From assembly GCA_964627445.1 (NCBI GenBank), contig CAZVJF010000014.1, positions 1 to 47,270 on the forward strand: DNA of 47,270 nucleotides. The letters run 5' to 3'. Source of the DNA: Luteibaculum sp964627445. Lineage in GTDB: Bacteria; Bacteroidota; Bacteroidia; Flavobacteriales_D; Luteibaculaceae. The notes under the pieces were generated by a model. It saw nothing but the letters and a program-made list of their open reading frames with translations. It did not search any database and was not told the DNA's origin. The first letter of the stretch is position 1, and every line of letters begins with the position of its first letter. A program made the translations under genes and the position numbers. Of this stretch, positions 15,360 to 24,275 are shown piece by piece.

Positions 15360-15875
15360 CTAGTATTGGTAGTCGTCATCGTAGGTGCTGAAGTCGTCTT
15401 CAGAGAACTCGTCCTCCATGTCATCCTCAAAATTGGGGTCGGATTCAAAGCTGCCTTCTCCAATGGCTTTGGAGTCTTCCTTGGGCGCTTCACCCACACT
15501 CAGCAATACTTTGGCGTGCTTTAAGGATTCATCTGCCGTGTTAATCACCTCAATTAAAAAGCACCACATGCGTAAAAAGTCGTACACGTAAATACCTTTA
15601 TCGCTTTTCTTGCTAAAGAGATCTCCAACGGTAGCTTTGCTCATAGCGTAAGCATCTTGCTCCGGGTCCATAGCTATCTGCGGGTATTCTTGTCCGCGGT
15701 CCCAGTCGGCATCGGCTTCGTAGAATGCAGCCATTTCAGAGCCTTTAAATGCAAAGGCTTTTAGAATTTCGCTGTGCAAGGTTTCTAGCTTCGTGGTAGT
15801 GCTAATTTGGATGTCTCTAAAAACATCGGCCTTGTCTTTGGTGTCAATTAGTACGTGGAGGACTACGGTCTTCAT
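15360..15875 (-). CDS. Plasmid pRiA4b ORF-3 family protein, 171 aa
   Basis: The N-terminal 130 residues fit the pRiA4b ORF-3-like family (DVFRDIQISTTTKLETLHSEILKAF style start, then YVYDFLRMWCFLIEV). The C-terminal ~45 residues are a highly acidic, low-complexity tail rich in D, E, S and Y, ending DDDYQY. The family name comes from a plasmid gene, but in Bacteroidota a chromosomal copy beside miaA seems usual, so it is no sign of mobility here. Function is unknown to me. The start ATG at 15875 is only 4 bp from a perfect TAATTTTG box on the minus strand, which implies an almost leaderless transcript. Confidence 0.75.
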   Translation of the reverse strand: MKTVVLHVLIDTKDKADVFRDIQISTTTKLETLHSEILKAFAFKGSEMAAFYEADADWDRGQEYPQIAMDPEQDAYAMSKATVGDLFSKKSDKGIYVYDFLRMWCFLIEVINTADESLKHAKVLLSVGEAPKEDSKAIGEGSFESDPNFEDDMEDEFSEDDFSTYDDDYQY

Positions 15876-15879
15876 ACTG

Positions 15880-15887
15880 CAAAATTA
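15880..15887 (-). promoter_or_regulatory. Predicted -7 box TAATTTTG for the pRiA4b-like gene and miaA
   Basis: It is an exact TAnnTTTG match on the minus strand, 4 bp upstream of the ATG. A TTTT string 20 bp further upstream could serve as the -33 box. Confidence 0.5.
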
Positions 15888-16033
15888 AGGGCTTTAAGAA
15901 AGGTAAAAAAAGTTCTTTCCACATGGCAAGTAAAAAAGTGGATAATACGGAGTGTGGCGGGTATCAGATCCGGCCAAAACCTTAGTGCATAAGGCTTTTA
16001 GACGACTGGTAGGCAAGGGGATAGAAAAAGCAC

Positions 16034-16041
16034 TACCTTTG
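16034..16041 (+). promoter_or_regulatory. Predicted -7 box TACCTTTG for the ABC-F gene
   Basis: It is an exact TAnnTTTG match, 20 bp upstream of the ATG at 16062. A GGAG motif lies at 16053-16056 between box and start. The -33 box is unclear. Confidence 0.5.
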
Positions 16042-16061
16042 CAAAAAATTTCGGAGGCCTA

Positions 16062-17681
16062 ATGATTACTGTTGAAAACCTTTCCCTGCAATTTAATAAA
16101 CGCGTTTTGTTCGATGATGTGAATTTGAAATTCACACCCGGCAATTGCTACGGAGTAATTGGTGCCAACGGTGCTGGTAAGAGTACCTTTTTGCGCATTT
16201 TAAGTGGAGAGCAAGATCCCACTACAGGAAAAGCCCATTTGGCTTCGGGTAGCCGTATGGCCGTGTTAAAGCAGGATCACTTCGAATTTGATGAGTTTAC
16301 CGTACTCAATACGGTGTTGCAGGGCCACAGCGAGTTGTGGAAGATTATGCAAGAAAAAGATGCCCTGTACGCCAAGCCCGACTTTTCGGATGAAGACGGT
16401 GTAAAAGCTTCTGAGCTGGAAGCAGAGTTTGCAGAGATGGATGGTTGGACAGCCGAGTCTGATGCTGCTGATTTGCTTAGCGGTTTGGGTATTAACGAGG
16501 ACCTGCACCACAGCAGTATGAAAGACCTCTCGGGAAAGGAAAAGGTTCGCGTGCTTTTGGCGCAATCGCTTTTTGGAAACCCCGATGTGTTGCTGCTGGA
16601 TGAGCCTACCAACGACCTGGATGCGCAATCCATTATGTGGTTGGAAAACTTTCTGGCCGATTTTAAAAACACGGTGATTGTAGTATCTCACGACCGTCAC
16701 TTCTTAGATATGGTGTGTACGCACATCGTAGATATCGATTTTAAGAAAATTCAGCTATTTACTGGAAACTATTCTTTCTGGTACCAAGCCAGCCAGTTAG
16801 CGCTGCGCCAAAAATCGCAGCAAAACCGCAAGGCCGAAGAGAAAAAGAAAGAGCTTCAAGACTTTATTGCGCGCTTTAGTGCCAACGCGGCAAAATCGAA
16901 GCAAGCTACCAGTAGAAAGAAAATGTTGGAGAAGCTGGATATTGAAGAAATTCAGCCTTCTACACGTAAATATCCTGCCATTATTTGGGAGCCAGCACGC
17001 GAGGCAGGCGACCAAATTTTGGAAGTAAAAGGATTAACCCAAAAGTCTTCTGAGGGGCTGTTCTTGTATCAAAACGTTTCCTTTAAACTGCGCAGGGGCG
17101 ACAAGGTGGCTTTTTTAGCCAAAGACCCTATGGCCATTACCTCTTTGTTTAAAGTGCTTAGTGGCCAAGAAAAACCATTGGAAGGAACGGTAGAATGGGG
17201 GGTAACCACTACACACACTTACTTGCCCAACCACAACGAGGCTTACTTTGATAACAACCTCAATCTTATTGACTGGCTACGCCAATACTCCGAGGAGAAA
17301 GACGAAACCTTTATCCGCGGATTCTTGGGTAAAATGTTGTTCTCAGGTGAGGAAACGCTGAAGGAGTGTAATGTACTTTCGGGAGGAGAGAAAGTGCGCT
17401 GCATGCTCAGCAAAACCATGTTGGAAGCTGCCAACGTGATGATTTTAGAAGAGCCTACCAACCACTTGGATCTGGAATCGATTACTGCATTAAACAACTC
17501 TTTAATAGACTTTAAGGAAACCTTACTGTTTAGCTCGCATGACCACGAATTTGTAAATACTATTGCCAACCGCATTATAGAATTGGCTCCGGGTGGATAT
17601 ATCGATCGTGAGCTGACCTACGATGAGTACCTTACCCATCCTGCCGTAAAAGAAGAAAAGGCCTCTTTGGTTCCGGCTTAG
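16062..17681 (+). CDS. ABC-F family ATPase (YbiT-like) with a degenerate second site, 539 aa
   Basis: Two nucleotide-binding domains with no membrane part, joined by a basic helical linker (about 245-305), mark an ABC-F ribosome-associated factor. NBD1 has Walker A GANGAGKST (34-42), signature LSGKEK (156-161) and Walker B LLLDEPTNDLD (Asp180, Glu181). NBD2 has no Walker A: the position reads AKDPMAITS (353-361), without the glycines or the lysine. Its signature LSGGEK (439-444) is canonical and its Walker B reads ILEEPTNHLD. The composite site of NBD1 Walker A plus NBD2 signature is therefore intact, and the other is degenerate. Related proteins act on translating ribosomes. Spacing and length fit YbiT. 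Confidence 0.92.
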   Translation: MITVENLSLQFNKRVLFDDVNLKFTPGNCYGVIGANGAGKSTFLRILSGEQDPTTGKAHLASGSRMAVLKQDHFEFDEFTVLNTVLQGHSELWKIMQEKDALYAKPDFSDEDGVKASELEAEFAEMDGWTAESDAADLLSGLGINEDLHHSSMKDLSGKEKVRVLLAQSLFGNPDVLLLDEPTNDLDAQSIMWLENFLADFKNTVIVVSHDRHFLDMVCTHIVDIDFKKIQLFTGNYSFWYQASQLALRQKSQQNRKAEEKKKELQDFIARFSANAAKSKQATSRKKMLEKLDIEEIQPSTRKYPAIIWEPAREAGDQILEVKGLTQKSSEGLFLYQNVSFKLRRGDKVAFLAKDPMAITSLFKVLSGQEKPLEGTVEWGVTTTHTYLPNHNEAYFDNNLNLIDWLRQYSEEKDETFIRGFLGKMLFSGEETLKECNVLSGGEKVRCMLSKTMLEAANVMILEEPTNHLDLESITALNNSLIDFKETLLFSSHDHEFVNTIANRIIELAPGGYIDRELTYDEYLTHPAVKEEKASLVPA

Positions 17682-18175
17682 TCTCGGGTGAGTTCCGAAA
17701 TAATTTGACGATGCTGCGGGAAAGTTTCCTGCAGGGTATTGGCACGAGCCATTTCAAAGTGACTGAAATTGAAGCCAGGAGCTACTGTGCAGCCTACAAA
17801 GCTGTATTGACCACCGGACTGTACGCGCGATCCAAACCAACAATTTGCCGGCACCATGGCTTGTGGGTTAAATCCATCTAGAGGGTTCCCAACTTCCAGT
17901 ACCTCATATTTCCCGTTGGGGTAGATGATATGGATCTCTAGCGGATCTCCGGCATAAAAGTGCCATAACTCATCTTGCGGAATGCGATGCAAAGCGGAGA
18001 AGTTATCGGCCGTTAAAAGAAAATAAATGGCCGTGCTGGCACTAAAGTTCGTTTTAAAAGGTGCTGGCAGCGCTTCTTGCGCTATGGTAAGTGCGCTGCG
18101 GTAGGTTTCTCGGTAAAAACCTCCCTCGGGGTGGGGTTGCAGTTGGTGTTTCTGCACCAGTTGGTCTATCTTCAT
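17678..18175 (-). CDS. DUF985 cupin-domain protein, 165 aa
   Basis: The N-terminal HPEGGFYRETYRS and the following ALHRIPQDELWHFYAGDPLEIHI are hallmarks of the DUF985/cupin_5 family (yeast YML079w-like). Then comes PANCWFGSRVQ and the VGCTVAPGFNFSHFE strand. The protein is a single cupin barrel, cytoplasmic, with an unknown ligand. Its start overlaps the stop of the preceding membrane-protein gene by one base (TAATG), so the two are translationally linked. Its 3' end overlaps the end of the convergent ABC-F gene by 4 bp. Confidence 0.9.
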   Translation of the reverse strand: MKIDQLVQKHQLQPHPEGGFYRETYRSALTIAQEALPAPFKTNFSASTAIYFLLTADNFSALHRIPQDELWHFYAGDPLEIHIIYPNGKYEVLEVGNPLDGFNPQAMVPANCWFGSRVQSGGQYSFVGCTVAPGFNFSHFEMARANTLQETFPQHRQIISELTRD

Positions 18176-18630
18176 TAGGCTGCCGTTTGGGCTTGGGGTT
18201 TTTCCAGTTGGCCCTGAAGCTTCGTAAAAAAGTTTTTCACGGCCATGCGGTCTTCGTATTTGCTGTAGTCTTCTAGGTTTAGTTGCCAGCTGTTTTCTTC
18301 AGTTTCTAGGGTTATCTCATCCAAGCGAATGGTAATGGCCGTAATTTGGTTTAGCGGTACCTCGGTTTTAGGTATTTCTGGAGTTTTAAAGCGAATACTT
18401 TCCGTGTTCCAGGCGATAAATTGGGTGCCTTTTACCCTGTATTTTTTCTGGTACTGCCAGAAAAGGATAAAGGGCATTACACCGTTTGCTGCATTGAGAT
18501 ATACAGAAACACCTTCGCTGTCAAATCCTATCGTAAAAAAGTAGATCCAATACAAAACACTAAAGGCCATTCCCGCAATGAGAATGGCCTTTACGTTTTG
18601 ATATTTCTGGTTGCTAATTTTTCCTTCCAC
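18175..18630 (-). CDS. Small membrane protein, unknown function, 151 aa
   Basis: The N-terminal third has two hydrophobic segments (about residues 13-33 and 43-60) and is followed by a cytoplasmic-looking region rich in beta strands. The pattern KYRVKGTQFIAWNTESIRFKT resembles bacterial PH-like domains, but I do not claim a family. The C-terminus is an amphipathic helix ending in a Q/A-rich tail. It is co-transcribed with the DUF985 cupin. No function can be given. Confidence 0.65.
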   Translation of the reverse strand: MEGKISNQKYQNVKAILIAGMAFSVLYWIYFFTIGFDSEGVSVYLNAANGVMPFILFWQYQKKYRVKGTQFIAWNTESIRFKTPEIPKTEVPLNQITAITIRLDEITLETEENSWQLNLEDYSKYEDRMAVKNFFTKLQGQLEKPQAQTAA

Positions 18631-18635
18631 CTTAC

Positions 18636-20483
18636 TTAACGTTTTACAAAGCGGTAGCTTTTGCTACTGCCTGTGGCGTCAGTAAGTTGTAAGATATAAA
18701 AACCGCCCGTAAGCGCTTCGGTATTCACGCGAATTTCACTGCCGAAGTTTTCTTGGCTGTGCTGGTATACTACGCTTCCACTTACGGTAGTTATGGTTAC
18801 CCCGGTGATTCGATTGATGTAGTTTCCGCGTACCGTAAGTACATTGCTCACGGGGTTGGGTGCCAATTGAAATGCTTCTTGAGCCAGTGTGGCGATTCCT
18901 GTTGCATTACCCACCTGTACTGAGTCTAGATACGATTCACCACAACCGTCTTCTACAGTATAGTAGTAGGTACCCGGGTTGAGGTTTTCTAGTGTGTTGC
19001 CAGTGATCGGAGGAGTAGTTTGCCAGGTAACGGTAATGGGCTCATTGCCAGAATCTATGGTAACAGTAGCGCTACCGTCCTCACAGTTTCCGCAAGAGGC
19101 ATCGGTGGCCTCTGATTCAAATACGGGCGCCTTGTAAAATCCGCTAACATAGGTTCGCAGTGTTTTGGTGTTGCCGCCATCATCGGTAACAGTTACTGTG
19201 TGTATACCTTGGCAAACATTTTCAATTACAGGACCTGTAACGCTTTCACCGTCTAGCGTGTACGCAAGATTACCGGTTTCGTTTTCGAAATTTACTATGA
19301 TTTGGCCGTTGCAATCTTCCAAACACGGCACGGTAGCTGTTTCGGTATATAGCCAGGCTTTGAAATCGTCTTGTTCCGCACCGTTTTCGTTTTCAAACCA
19401 CAATCCTTTGCGGGAGGTGTTTAAAAATCCCATACTGCGCTCAAACTGCCCGTAGCTAAACATGTTTTGGCACTCTTCGGTAGCGTAATCCATAAAGTTT
19501 TCTATCATATCGGGTGGGTCCAGTTCACCCCAATAGTTGTTAGAGAATTCGTTTTCGTTGCCACAGTAGTTTATATCGGTATTGCATTCAAAGTTAGCCG
19601 AAGCCGCTGCCATGGGGGTGTCGTAGACAAAGTCGTCTTCGGTGCAATCTCCAGGTTCACCAGAAAAGGGATCCTGCTCATCGGCCCAAATATGTCTCAA
19701 TCCCAGGTAGTGTCCTACTTCGTGGGCCAAGGTGCGGCCTCTAAAGAGGGTGTCCTCACCTTGTACGTTGTATCCAACGGTAGGGTAGTGTACGGTAGCA
19801 CCTTGCAGTGAAGGCTCGGCATTGGGGTTTCCGCCTTCTTCTTCGGCCATATCCAGTGGAAAGGTCGCAATACCATACAAGCCTTCACCTCCAAAAACGG
19901 TAAGTCGACCTATCCAAATGTTGAGGTACTTTTCGGTATCCCAAGAGTCTATACCCCCGTCTTCTGTGCTTTTTATAGCATCGAGGGGCACCGTTCCGCC
20001 ACCCAATGGAAAGATGTCAAAGCCGGTTGCCGTTGTAGCGGTTCGCGTAATTCCGTTGGTAGGGTTTCCATCGGGGTCGGTACTGGCTAATTCAAAAATT
20101 ATTTTGGTGTCAGTTGCAATGGTGTCAAAAACGGCACGGGTAAAAATGGTGTCTTTATTATCGCGGTTGTAGTCGCGATTCAAAATTTCTAACTGTTGGA
20201 GCAAGATAGCCTCGTCTAAGTTTTGGTGCAGGGAATCCTCATTGTAAACTACGTGAAATACTACGGGGATTGTAATTTTATCACCTACCGCTTTCAGGTT
20301 ACCCCTGTTTTGGTGAATCCATTTTTGGGCGGACATTTCGGCACGGTCCATGCCTTGCTGATATGCAAAGTCATCCGCGATTTTTTGCTGTGTATAATGG
20401 CGTATACCACAAGGTTCTACGTGCTGGGCAAGGGCCAGTAATGGGCCCAGTAAGAGGGCTAAAAACAGGTATTGTTTGCGCAT
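18636..20483 (-). CDS. Secreted M43-family zinc metalloprotease with T9SS sorting domain, 615 aa
   Basis: Signal peptide MRKQYLFLALLLGPLLALAQ is followed by a propeptide-like stretch. The zinc motif HEVGHYLGLRH (254-264) fits HExxHxxGxxH of the pappalysin/cytophagalysin family. The conserved ENFMDYATEECQNMFSYGQ region downstream supplies the Met-turn (NFMDYA). After the protease domain come one or two SprB-like Ig repeats (DASCGNCEDGSATVTI, with PCLEDCNGQIIV as another). The last ~80 residues (APNPVSNVLTVRG to SYRFVKR) form a T9SS type A sorting domain. It is exported by Sec, then through the type IX system to the surface or medium. Likely role: degradation of extracellular protein. It is the only gene on its strand here. 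Confidence 0.93.
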   Translation of the reverse strand: MRKQYLFLALLLGPLLALAQHVEPCGIRHYTQQKIADDFAYQQGMDRAEMSAQKWIHQNRGNLKAVGDKITIPVVFHVVYNEDSLHQNLDEAILLQQLEILNRDYNRDNKDTIFTRAVFDTIATDTKIIFELASTDPDGNPTNGITRTATTATGFDIFPLGGGTVPLDAIKSTEDGGIDSWDTEKYLNIWIGRLTVFGGEGLYGIATFPLDMAEEEGGNPNAEPSLQGATVHYPTVGYNVQGEDTLFRGRTLAHEVGHYLGLRHIWADEQDPFSGEPGDCTEDDFVYDTPMAAASANFECNTDINYCGNENEFSNNYWGELDPPDMIENFMDYATEECQNMFSYGQFERSMGFLNTSRKGLWFENENGAEQDDFKAWLYTETATVPCLEDCNGQIIVNFENETGNLAYTLDGESVTGPVIENVCQGIHTVTVTDDGGNTKTLRTYVSGFYKAPVFESEATDASCGNCEDGSATVTIDSGNEPITVTWQTTPPITGNTLENLNPGTYYYTVEDGCGESYLDSVQVGNATGIATLAQEAFQLAPNPVSNVLTVRGNYINRITGVTITTVSGSVVYQHSQENFGSEIRVNTEALTGGFYILQLTDATGSSKSYRFVKR

Positions 20484-20611
20484 GGGTTATAGTTTGAAAA
20501 GTGGCCTCAATTTACTTAAAACTTGTAAAATGATCCTTTGTAGACGAATGTTGCCCTCTGGTCTAAAAACTTTCGGAATATTGGGTTTATAATTTCGTAA
20601 CATGGGCTTCG

Positions 20612-20619
20612 TAGTTTTG
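20612..20619 (+). promoter_or_regulatory. Predicted -7 box TAGTTTTG for the PHP-type gene
   Basis: It is an exact TAnnTTTG match, 19 bp before the ATG at 20639. A clear -33 box was not found. Confidence 0.4.
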
Positions 20620-20638
20620 CTACTTTAACCAAGTTAGG

Positions 20639-22150
20639 ATGTGTGAATGGAGAAGGTGGGCAGGGCTTTTAGCTTGCATGTATGCTGCTGCAGGTGCTTT
20701 TTGTCAGCAATATGAAAATGGCGAAGGTGTATGGCTGAAAGGAGATTTCCATGTCCATAGTACCAATGCCAGTAACGATACTGGTGGCGACAGCTTTGTA
20801 AAAGCGATTAAGCGAAAAAGCCAGGAGCGCGGCTTGTACTTTGTGGTGTTAACAGACCACAGCAACAGCACGGGGAGTGACGTAACGACCACGGAGGAAG
20901 ATCCTGCTTTGTACAATCAAGGGAATGAGTTTCCGCGATGGGATTCGGCACGCATTGTCTCAGAGCCTGGTAAATTTTTGATGGTGTGTGGAAACGAGAT
21001 TTCGCCCATTGTGGATGGCGAAGTACCGCTGTCACCCACAGGGCATATCGGCTGTATTCCACGCAGTCTGGATGTCAGTGAATTTGATACCACCGGAGCT
21101 TTTACCGATCGGCCAAGAGGCAGTGTTAACGGTGCCAATGTGCTGGAGCAAAGCAACAGCCGAGGCGCGTTTTCCATTATCAATCATCCTACTTCGCCTA
21201 CACCCTGGATTTCCTACGACTGGACCAACCTCCAGGATTACCACGGAATGGAGGTGTGGAATGGTACGGGAGGATGGGATCCGTTTGACGAAATAGGCTA
21301 CGATTTGTGGCGCACCGATTTGTTGCAAGGAAAAAACATTACACCCGTTGGAGGTAGCGACAACCACCGGGTGAATAAAGAGGTCGCTTTGTTTCCACCC
21401 GATTTATTAAATCCTGCCTTGGGTTTTCCTACCACCTCGGTCTATGCGAAAGACAGTACGTGGCAAGGCATTATGGAAGGATTAAACCGCGGCTGGGTTT
21501 GCATTCACGAGGGGGAAAGCTTTTTGCAAATCAATGCATTGGATGCCGAGGGGAACTATACCGACAGCAGCCACTTTACGGCTATCCGTATGGTGGGAAA
21601 ATTAGATGCGAATGCGCCCATTCCGTTTAAATTAGAACTGCGACAGGCTTTGAGTGCCGTGGACCAACGCCCATACGTGGGTAATAGCACCGTGGCAGAG
21701 GTTATAGCCTATACAGCCATAGCCCAGCCGGGCGATAGCTTTGATGTTACCGTGCCCGTTTTTAATAACACGGGTTTGTTTACTGCTACCTTGCTGCCCT
21801 CGGCACCTTTAAGTGCGGGTAATGAAACCCATTACGTGGCTTTGTCGCGTGCTATCCGAGGTACCCAAATCATAAGTAGTGTAACGGAGGAAAAACCCAG
21901 TACCTTCTTTCAGTTGGGGCGAATAACAGAAGAATCAATAACCTTGAAAATTCGAGCTGCCGCGGGTGAAGCCATTACGGTTTCGTTGTTGGCTGCAGGA
22001 GGGCAAGTCCTTTTTAAGAACCAAGTTGCAGGAGAGGGTACTTTGCAAGAGCTGCGTATACCTAAACCTCAAAATAAGGGTGTGTATGCGATACGCGTTA
22101 GTTTCAATAGGGCCAAAAAATCATGGGTGAAACGTGTGCTACTGCGGTAA
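20639..22150 (+). CDS. Secreted PHP-domain (CehA/McbA-like) metallohydrolase, 503 aa
   Basis: The signal peptide ends near GAFCQ. PHP metal motifs follow: DFHVHS with His38 and His40, VVLTDHSNS with Asp73 and His74, then INHP and GGSDNHR. These match the polymerase-and-histidinol-phosphatase fold used by phosphoesterases and related hydrolases. The C-terminal ~70 residues (ITLKIRAAAGEAITVSLLA to VKRVLLR) look like a T9SS sorting domain, but the usual PNP motif is missing. The substrate is probably a phosphoester; that is inference. It is followed 120 bp later by another secreted phosphoesterase-type gene (PhoD-like), suggesting a shared role in phosphate or nucleic acid scavenging. Confidence 0.82.
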   Translation: MCEWRRWAGLLACMYAAAGAFCQQYENGEGVWLKGDFHVHSTNASNDTGGDSFVKAIKRKSQERGLYFVVLTDHSNSTGSDVTTTEEDPALYNQGNEFPRWDSARIVSEPGKFLMVCGNEISPIVDGEVPLSPTGHIGCIPRSLDVSEFDTTGAFTDRPRGSVNGANVLEQSNSRGAFSIINHPTSPTPWISYDWTNLQDYHGMEVWNGTGGWDPFDEIGYDLWRTDLLQGKNITPVGGSDNHRVNKEVALFPPDLLNPALGFPTTSVYAKDSTWQGIMEGLNRGWVCIHEGESFLQINALDAEGNYTDSSHFTAIRMVGKLDANAPIPFKLELRQALSAVDQRPYVGNSTVAEVIAYTAIAQPGDSFDVTVPVFNNTGLFTATLLPSAPLSAGNETHYVALSRAIRGTQIISSVTEEKPSTFFQLGRITEESITLKIRAAAGEAITVSLLAAGGQVLFKNQVAGEGTLQELRIPKPQNKGVYAIRVSFNRAKKSWVKRVLLR

Positions 22151-22270
22151 GCTTTGGTCGAATTTTTAGAATAAGTTCGCTAGCTAACATATAGGTAACA
22201 CTAGAGTCTTTTTCGCTAACATTGACGTAATGTTTGAGCCCTTCTTTTGCAACTCAAAAGAAAGGCACCT

Positions 22271-24220
22271 ATGAAGAACGTATTTACCTTATTGTTATTA
22301 GTGGTAAGCTTAGTGGCTGCTGCGCAAACAGAAGGAGAAATTCGCCAGATAACGTATTCTGCTGCGGACTCAACCTTGTTGTTTAATCCCGAGTTAAAGC
22401 CCTTTTATCACGGTGTTGCTTCTGGAGACCCTACTCCCAATGCTGTTATTATCTGGACTCGCGTTACTCCAGAAAATATTACCGATGTTATTAATGGCTC
22501 ATTTGAAGTAGCTAGCGACCTAGAATTTACCAATGTGGTGGCATCGGGTGTGTTTTCTACCAATGCCGAGCGCGATTTTACGGTGAAAGTGGATGTGCAA
22601 AACCTGCAACCTTTCACGTTTTACTACTACCGTTTTACGGTAGGGAACGCTACCTCTATCATTGGTCGTACCAAAACGGCTCCGGCAGAAGGGGCAGACT
22701 CCGATCGTATTCGCTTTGGGGTAACCTCTTGTTCTAATTTCCAGGCGGGCTTTTTTAATGGATACCGCTTTGCAGCACAGCGTAATGATATTGATTACAT
22801 GCTGCACCTGGGAGATTACATATACGAGTATGCCGAAGGCGGATATGGGTACAACGATGAAACCCAGCGCGGTCACGAACCCGATTTTGAAATGGTGGAA
22901 TTGGAAGATTACCGCCTGCGCTACTCCTTTTACCGTTTGGATCCCGATTTAAGAAGAGTACACCAGCTGTATCCTTTTATTACCGTTTGGGACGACCACG
23001 AGTCTACCAACGATTCCTACAAAGACGGTGCACAAAACCACACCGAAGGGGATGAAGGAACTTGGGAAGATCGTAAACTCTTTGCTGCCGAAGCCTATTC
23101 CGAGTGGCTACCGATCCGTAATCCAGACGAAAACGATCCGATAAAAATTTGGAGAACGCTAAGCTTCGGAAACTTGCTAGACCTAATTATGATCGATACG
23201 CGGATCTGGGGTAGAGATGAGCAAGTGGGAAGTACACAAGACGAGGCTTACGATGATCCGAACCGCACCATCATGGGGAAAGATCAATTGGCTTGGTTTA
23301 AAGAGGAGCTTAGTAATTCGGATGCGCAATGGAGAATCATCGGAAACCAGGTTCAGATTATGCTGGTAAATACAGCTCCTGGCCAGCCTTTGCTTTTAGA
23401 TCCATGGGACGGATACCCAGCAGAGCGCGACACCGTAATTCGCTACATTAGAGACAATGAGATTGACAATGTGGTTTTCCTTACTGGAGATATTCACACG
23501 TCTTGGGCTGCCGACTTGGCGATTGATCCATTTACCTTAAACACGCCCGCTACCCCGGATGGCTACACGCCTCTTACACAAGATGGTGCCATAGCTACTG
23601 AGTTTGTAACTCCATCGGTAACTTCAGATAACTTTAATGAAATTACGGGTACCCCTCCCGGTACATCAGCACCCTTAGAAAGCTCTTTGCAGGCGGCTAA
23701 CGGGCACATTCGCTTTGTGGAGTTGGATGACCACGGATTTATGATTTTTGACGTAGATGGCGACCGCGCACAAGCACAGTGGTTTACCGGAGAGATTTTG
23801 GAGCGCGATACAACGCCAACCCGATTAAATGCCATGGAAACTGTTAGTGGAAGCAATCGCGTGTCTATGGCGGGAGATACCTTTGAAGATGATTCTACCA
23901 ATGCACCCAATCCACCCGAGGTTATCAATGTAGTAAACAGCATAGAGGCTGTAGCTAGTGATGAAGCAGTGGTATTTAATGCCTATCCAAACCCTGTGCA
24001 AGACCAGGTTCGCGTGCAGTTTGGAGTAAGCAAGGCAGCCAAGCTAGAAATTAGCATTGTAAACACAGCTGGAAAAGTATTTAAGACTAAAGAAGCTGCT
24101 ATGTATCAGCCGGGTGTATACGAGTACACGGCTAACATGGCGCATTTTGAAGCTGGCGTATACTTCTTTCGCATAGAGAGCGAAGAAGGAACGCTATCGT
24201 ATCGTTTGCTGAAGCAGTAA
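22271..24220 (+). CDS. Secreted PhoD-type alkaline phosphatase/phosphodiesterase with T9SS domain, 649 aa
   Basis: The start at the ATG at 22271 gives the signal MKNVFTLLLLVVSLVAAAQ. An N-terminal PhoD_N-like beta domain with GVASGDPTPNAVIIWTRV is followed by the catalytic domain: RFGVTSCSNF, MLHLGDYIYEY, VWDDHESTNDS, IGNQVQIML and LTGDIHTSW (metal and phosphate ligands). The C-terminal FNAYPNPVQDQVRV to SYRLLKQ is a T9SS type A sorting domain. It cleaves phosphomono- or diesters outside the cell. PhoD enzymes usually use Fe and Ca; that comes from family knowledge. An intrinsic terminator (24244-24275) follows. The first eight codons of the longer ORF lie before the signal and are ignored. 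Confidence 0.93.
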   Translation: MKNVFTLLLLVVSLVAAAQTEGEIRQITYSAADSTLLFNPELKPFYHGVASGDPTPNAVIIWTRVTPENITDVINGSFEVASDLEFTNVVASGVFSTNAERDFTVKVDVQNLQPFTFYYYRFTVGNATSIIGRTKTAPAEGADSDRIRFGVTSCSNFQAGFFNGYRFAAQRNDIDYMLHLGDYIYEYAEGGYGYNDETQRGHEPDFEMVELEDYRLRYSFYRLDPDLRRVHQLYPFITVWDDHESTNDSYKDGAQNHTEGDEGTWEDRKLFAAEAYSEWLPIRNPDENDPIKIWRTLSFGNLLDLIMIDTRIWGRDEQVGSTQDEAYDDPNRTIMGKDQLAWFKEELSNSDAQWRIIGNQVQIMLVNTAPGQPLLLDPWDGYPAERDTVIRYIRDNEIDNVVFLTGDIHTSWAADLAIDPFTLNTPATPDGYTPLTQDGAIATEFVTPSVTSDNFNEITGTPPGTSAPLESSLQAANGHIRFVELDDHGFMIFDVDGDRAQAQWFTGEILERDTTPTRLNAMETVSGSNRVSMAGDTFEDDSTNAPNPPEVINVVNSIEAVASDEAVVFNAYPNPVQDQVRVQFGVSKAAKLEISIVNTAGKVFKTKEAAMYQPGVYEYTANMAHFEAGVYFFRIESEEGTLSYRLLKQ

Positions 24221-24243
24221 ATGATGTTATGGTTGTGTGGAAG

Positions 24244-24275
24244 CCGGCTTAACCTTAGGGTTGAGCCGGTTTTTT
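24244..24275 (+). terminator. Intrinsic terminator after the PhoD gene
   Basis: An 11-bp stem (24244-24254 with 24259-24269), with one G-T pair and a TTAG loop, is followed by six T. It overlaps the last codon of the convergent aat gene. Confidence 0.85.

Noticed and set aside
15360..15875. Mobile element because of the family name pRiA4b ORF-3
   Set aside because: No terminal repeats or transposase nearby. The gene sits in an ordinary operon with miaA and has base use like its neighbours.
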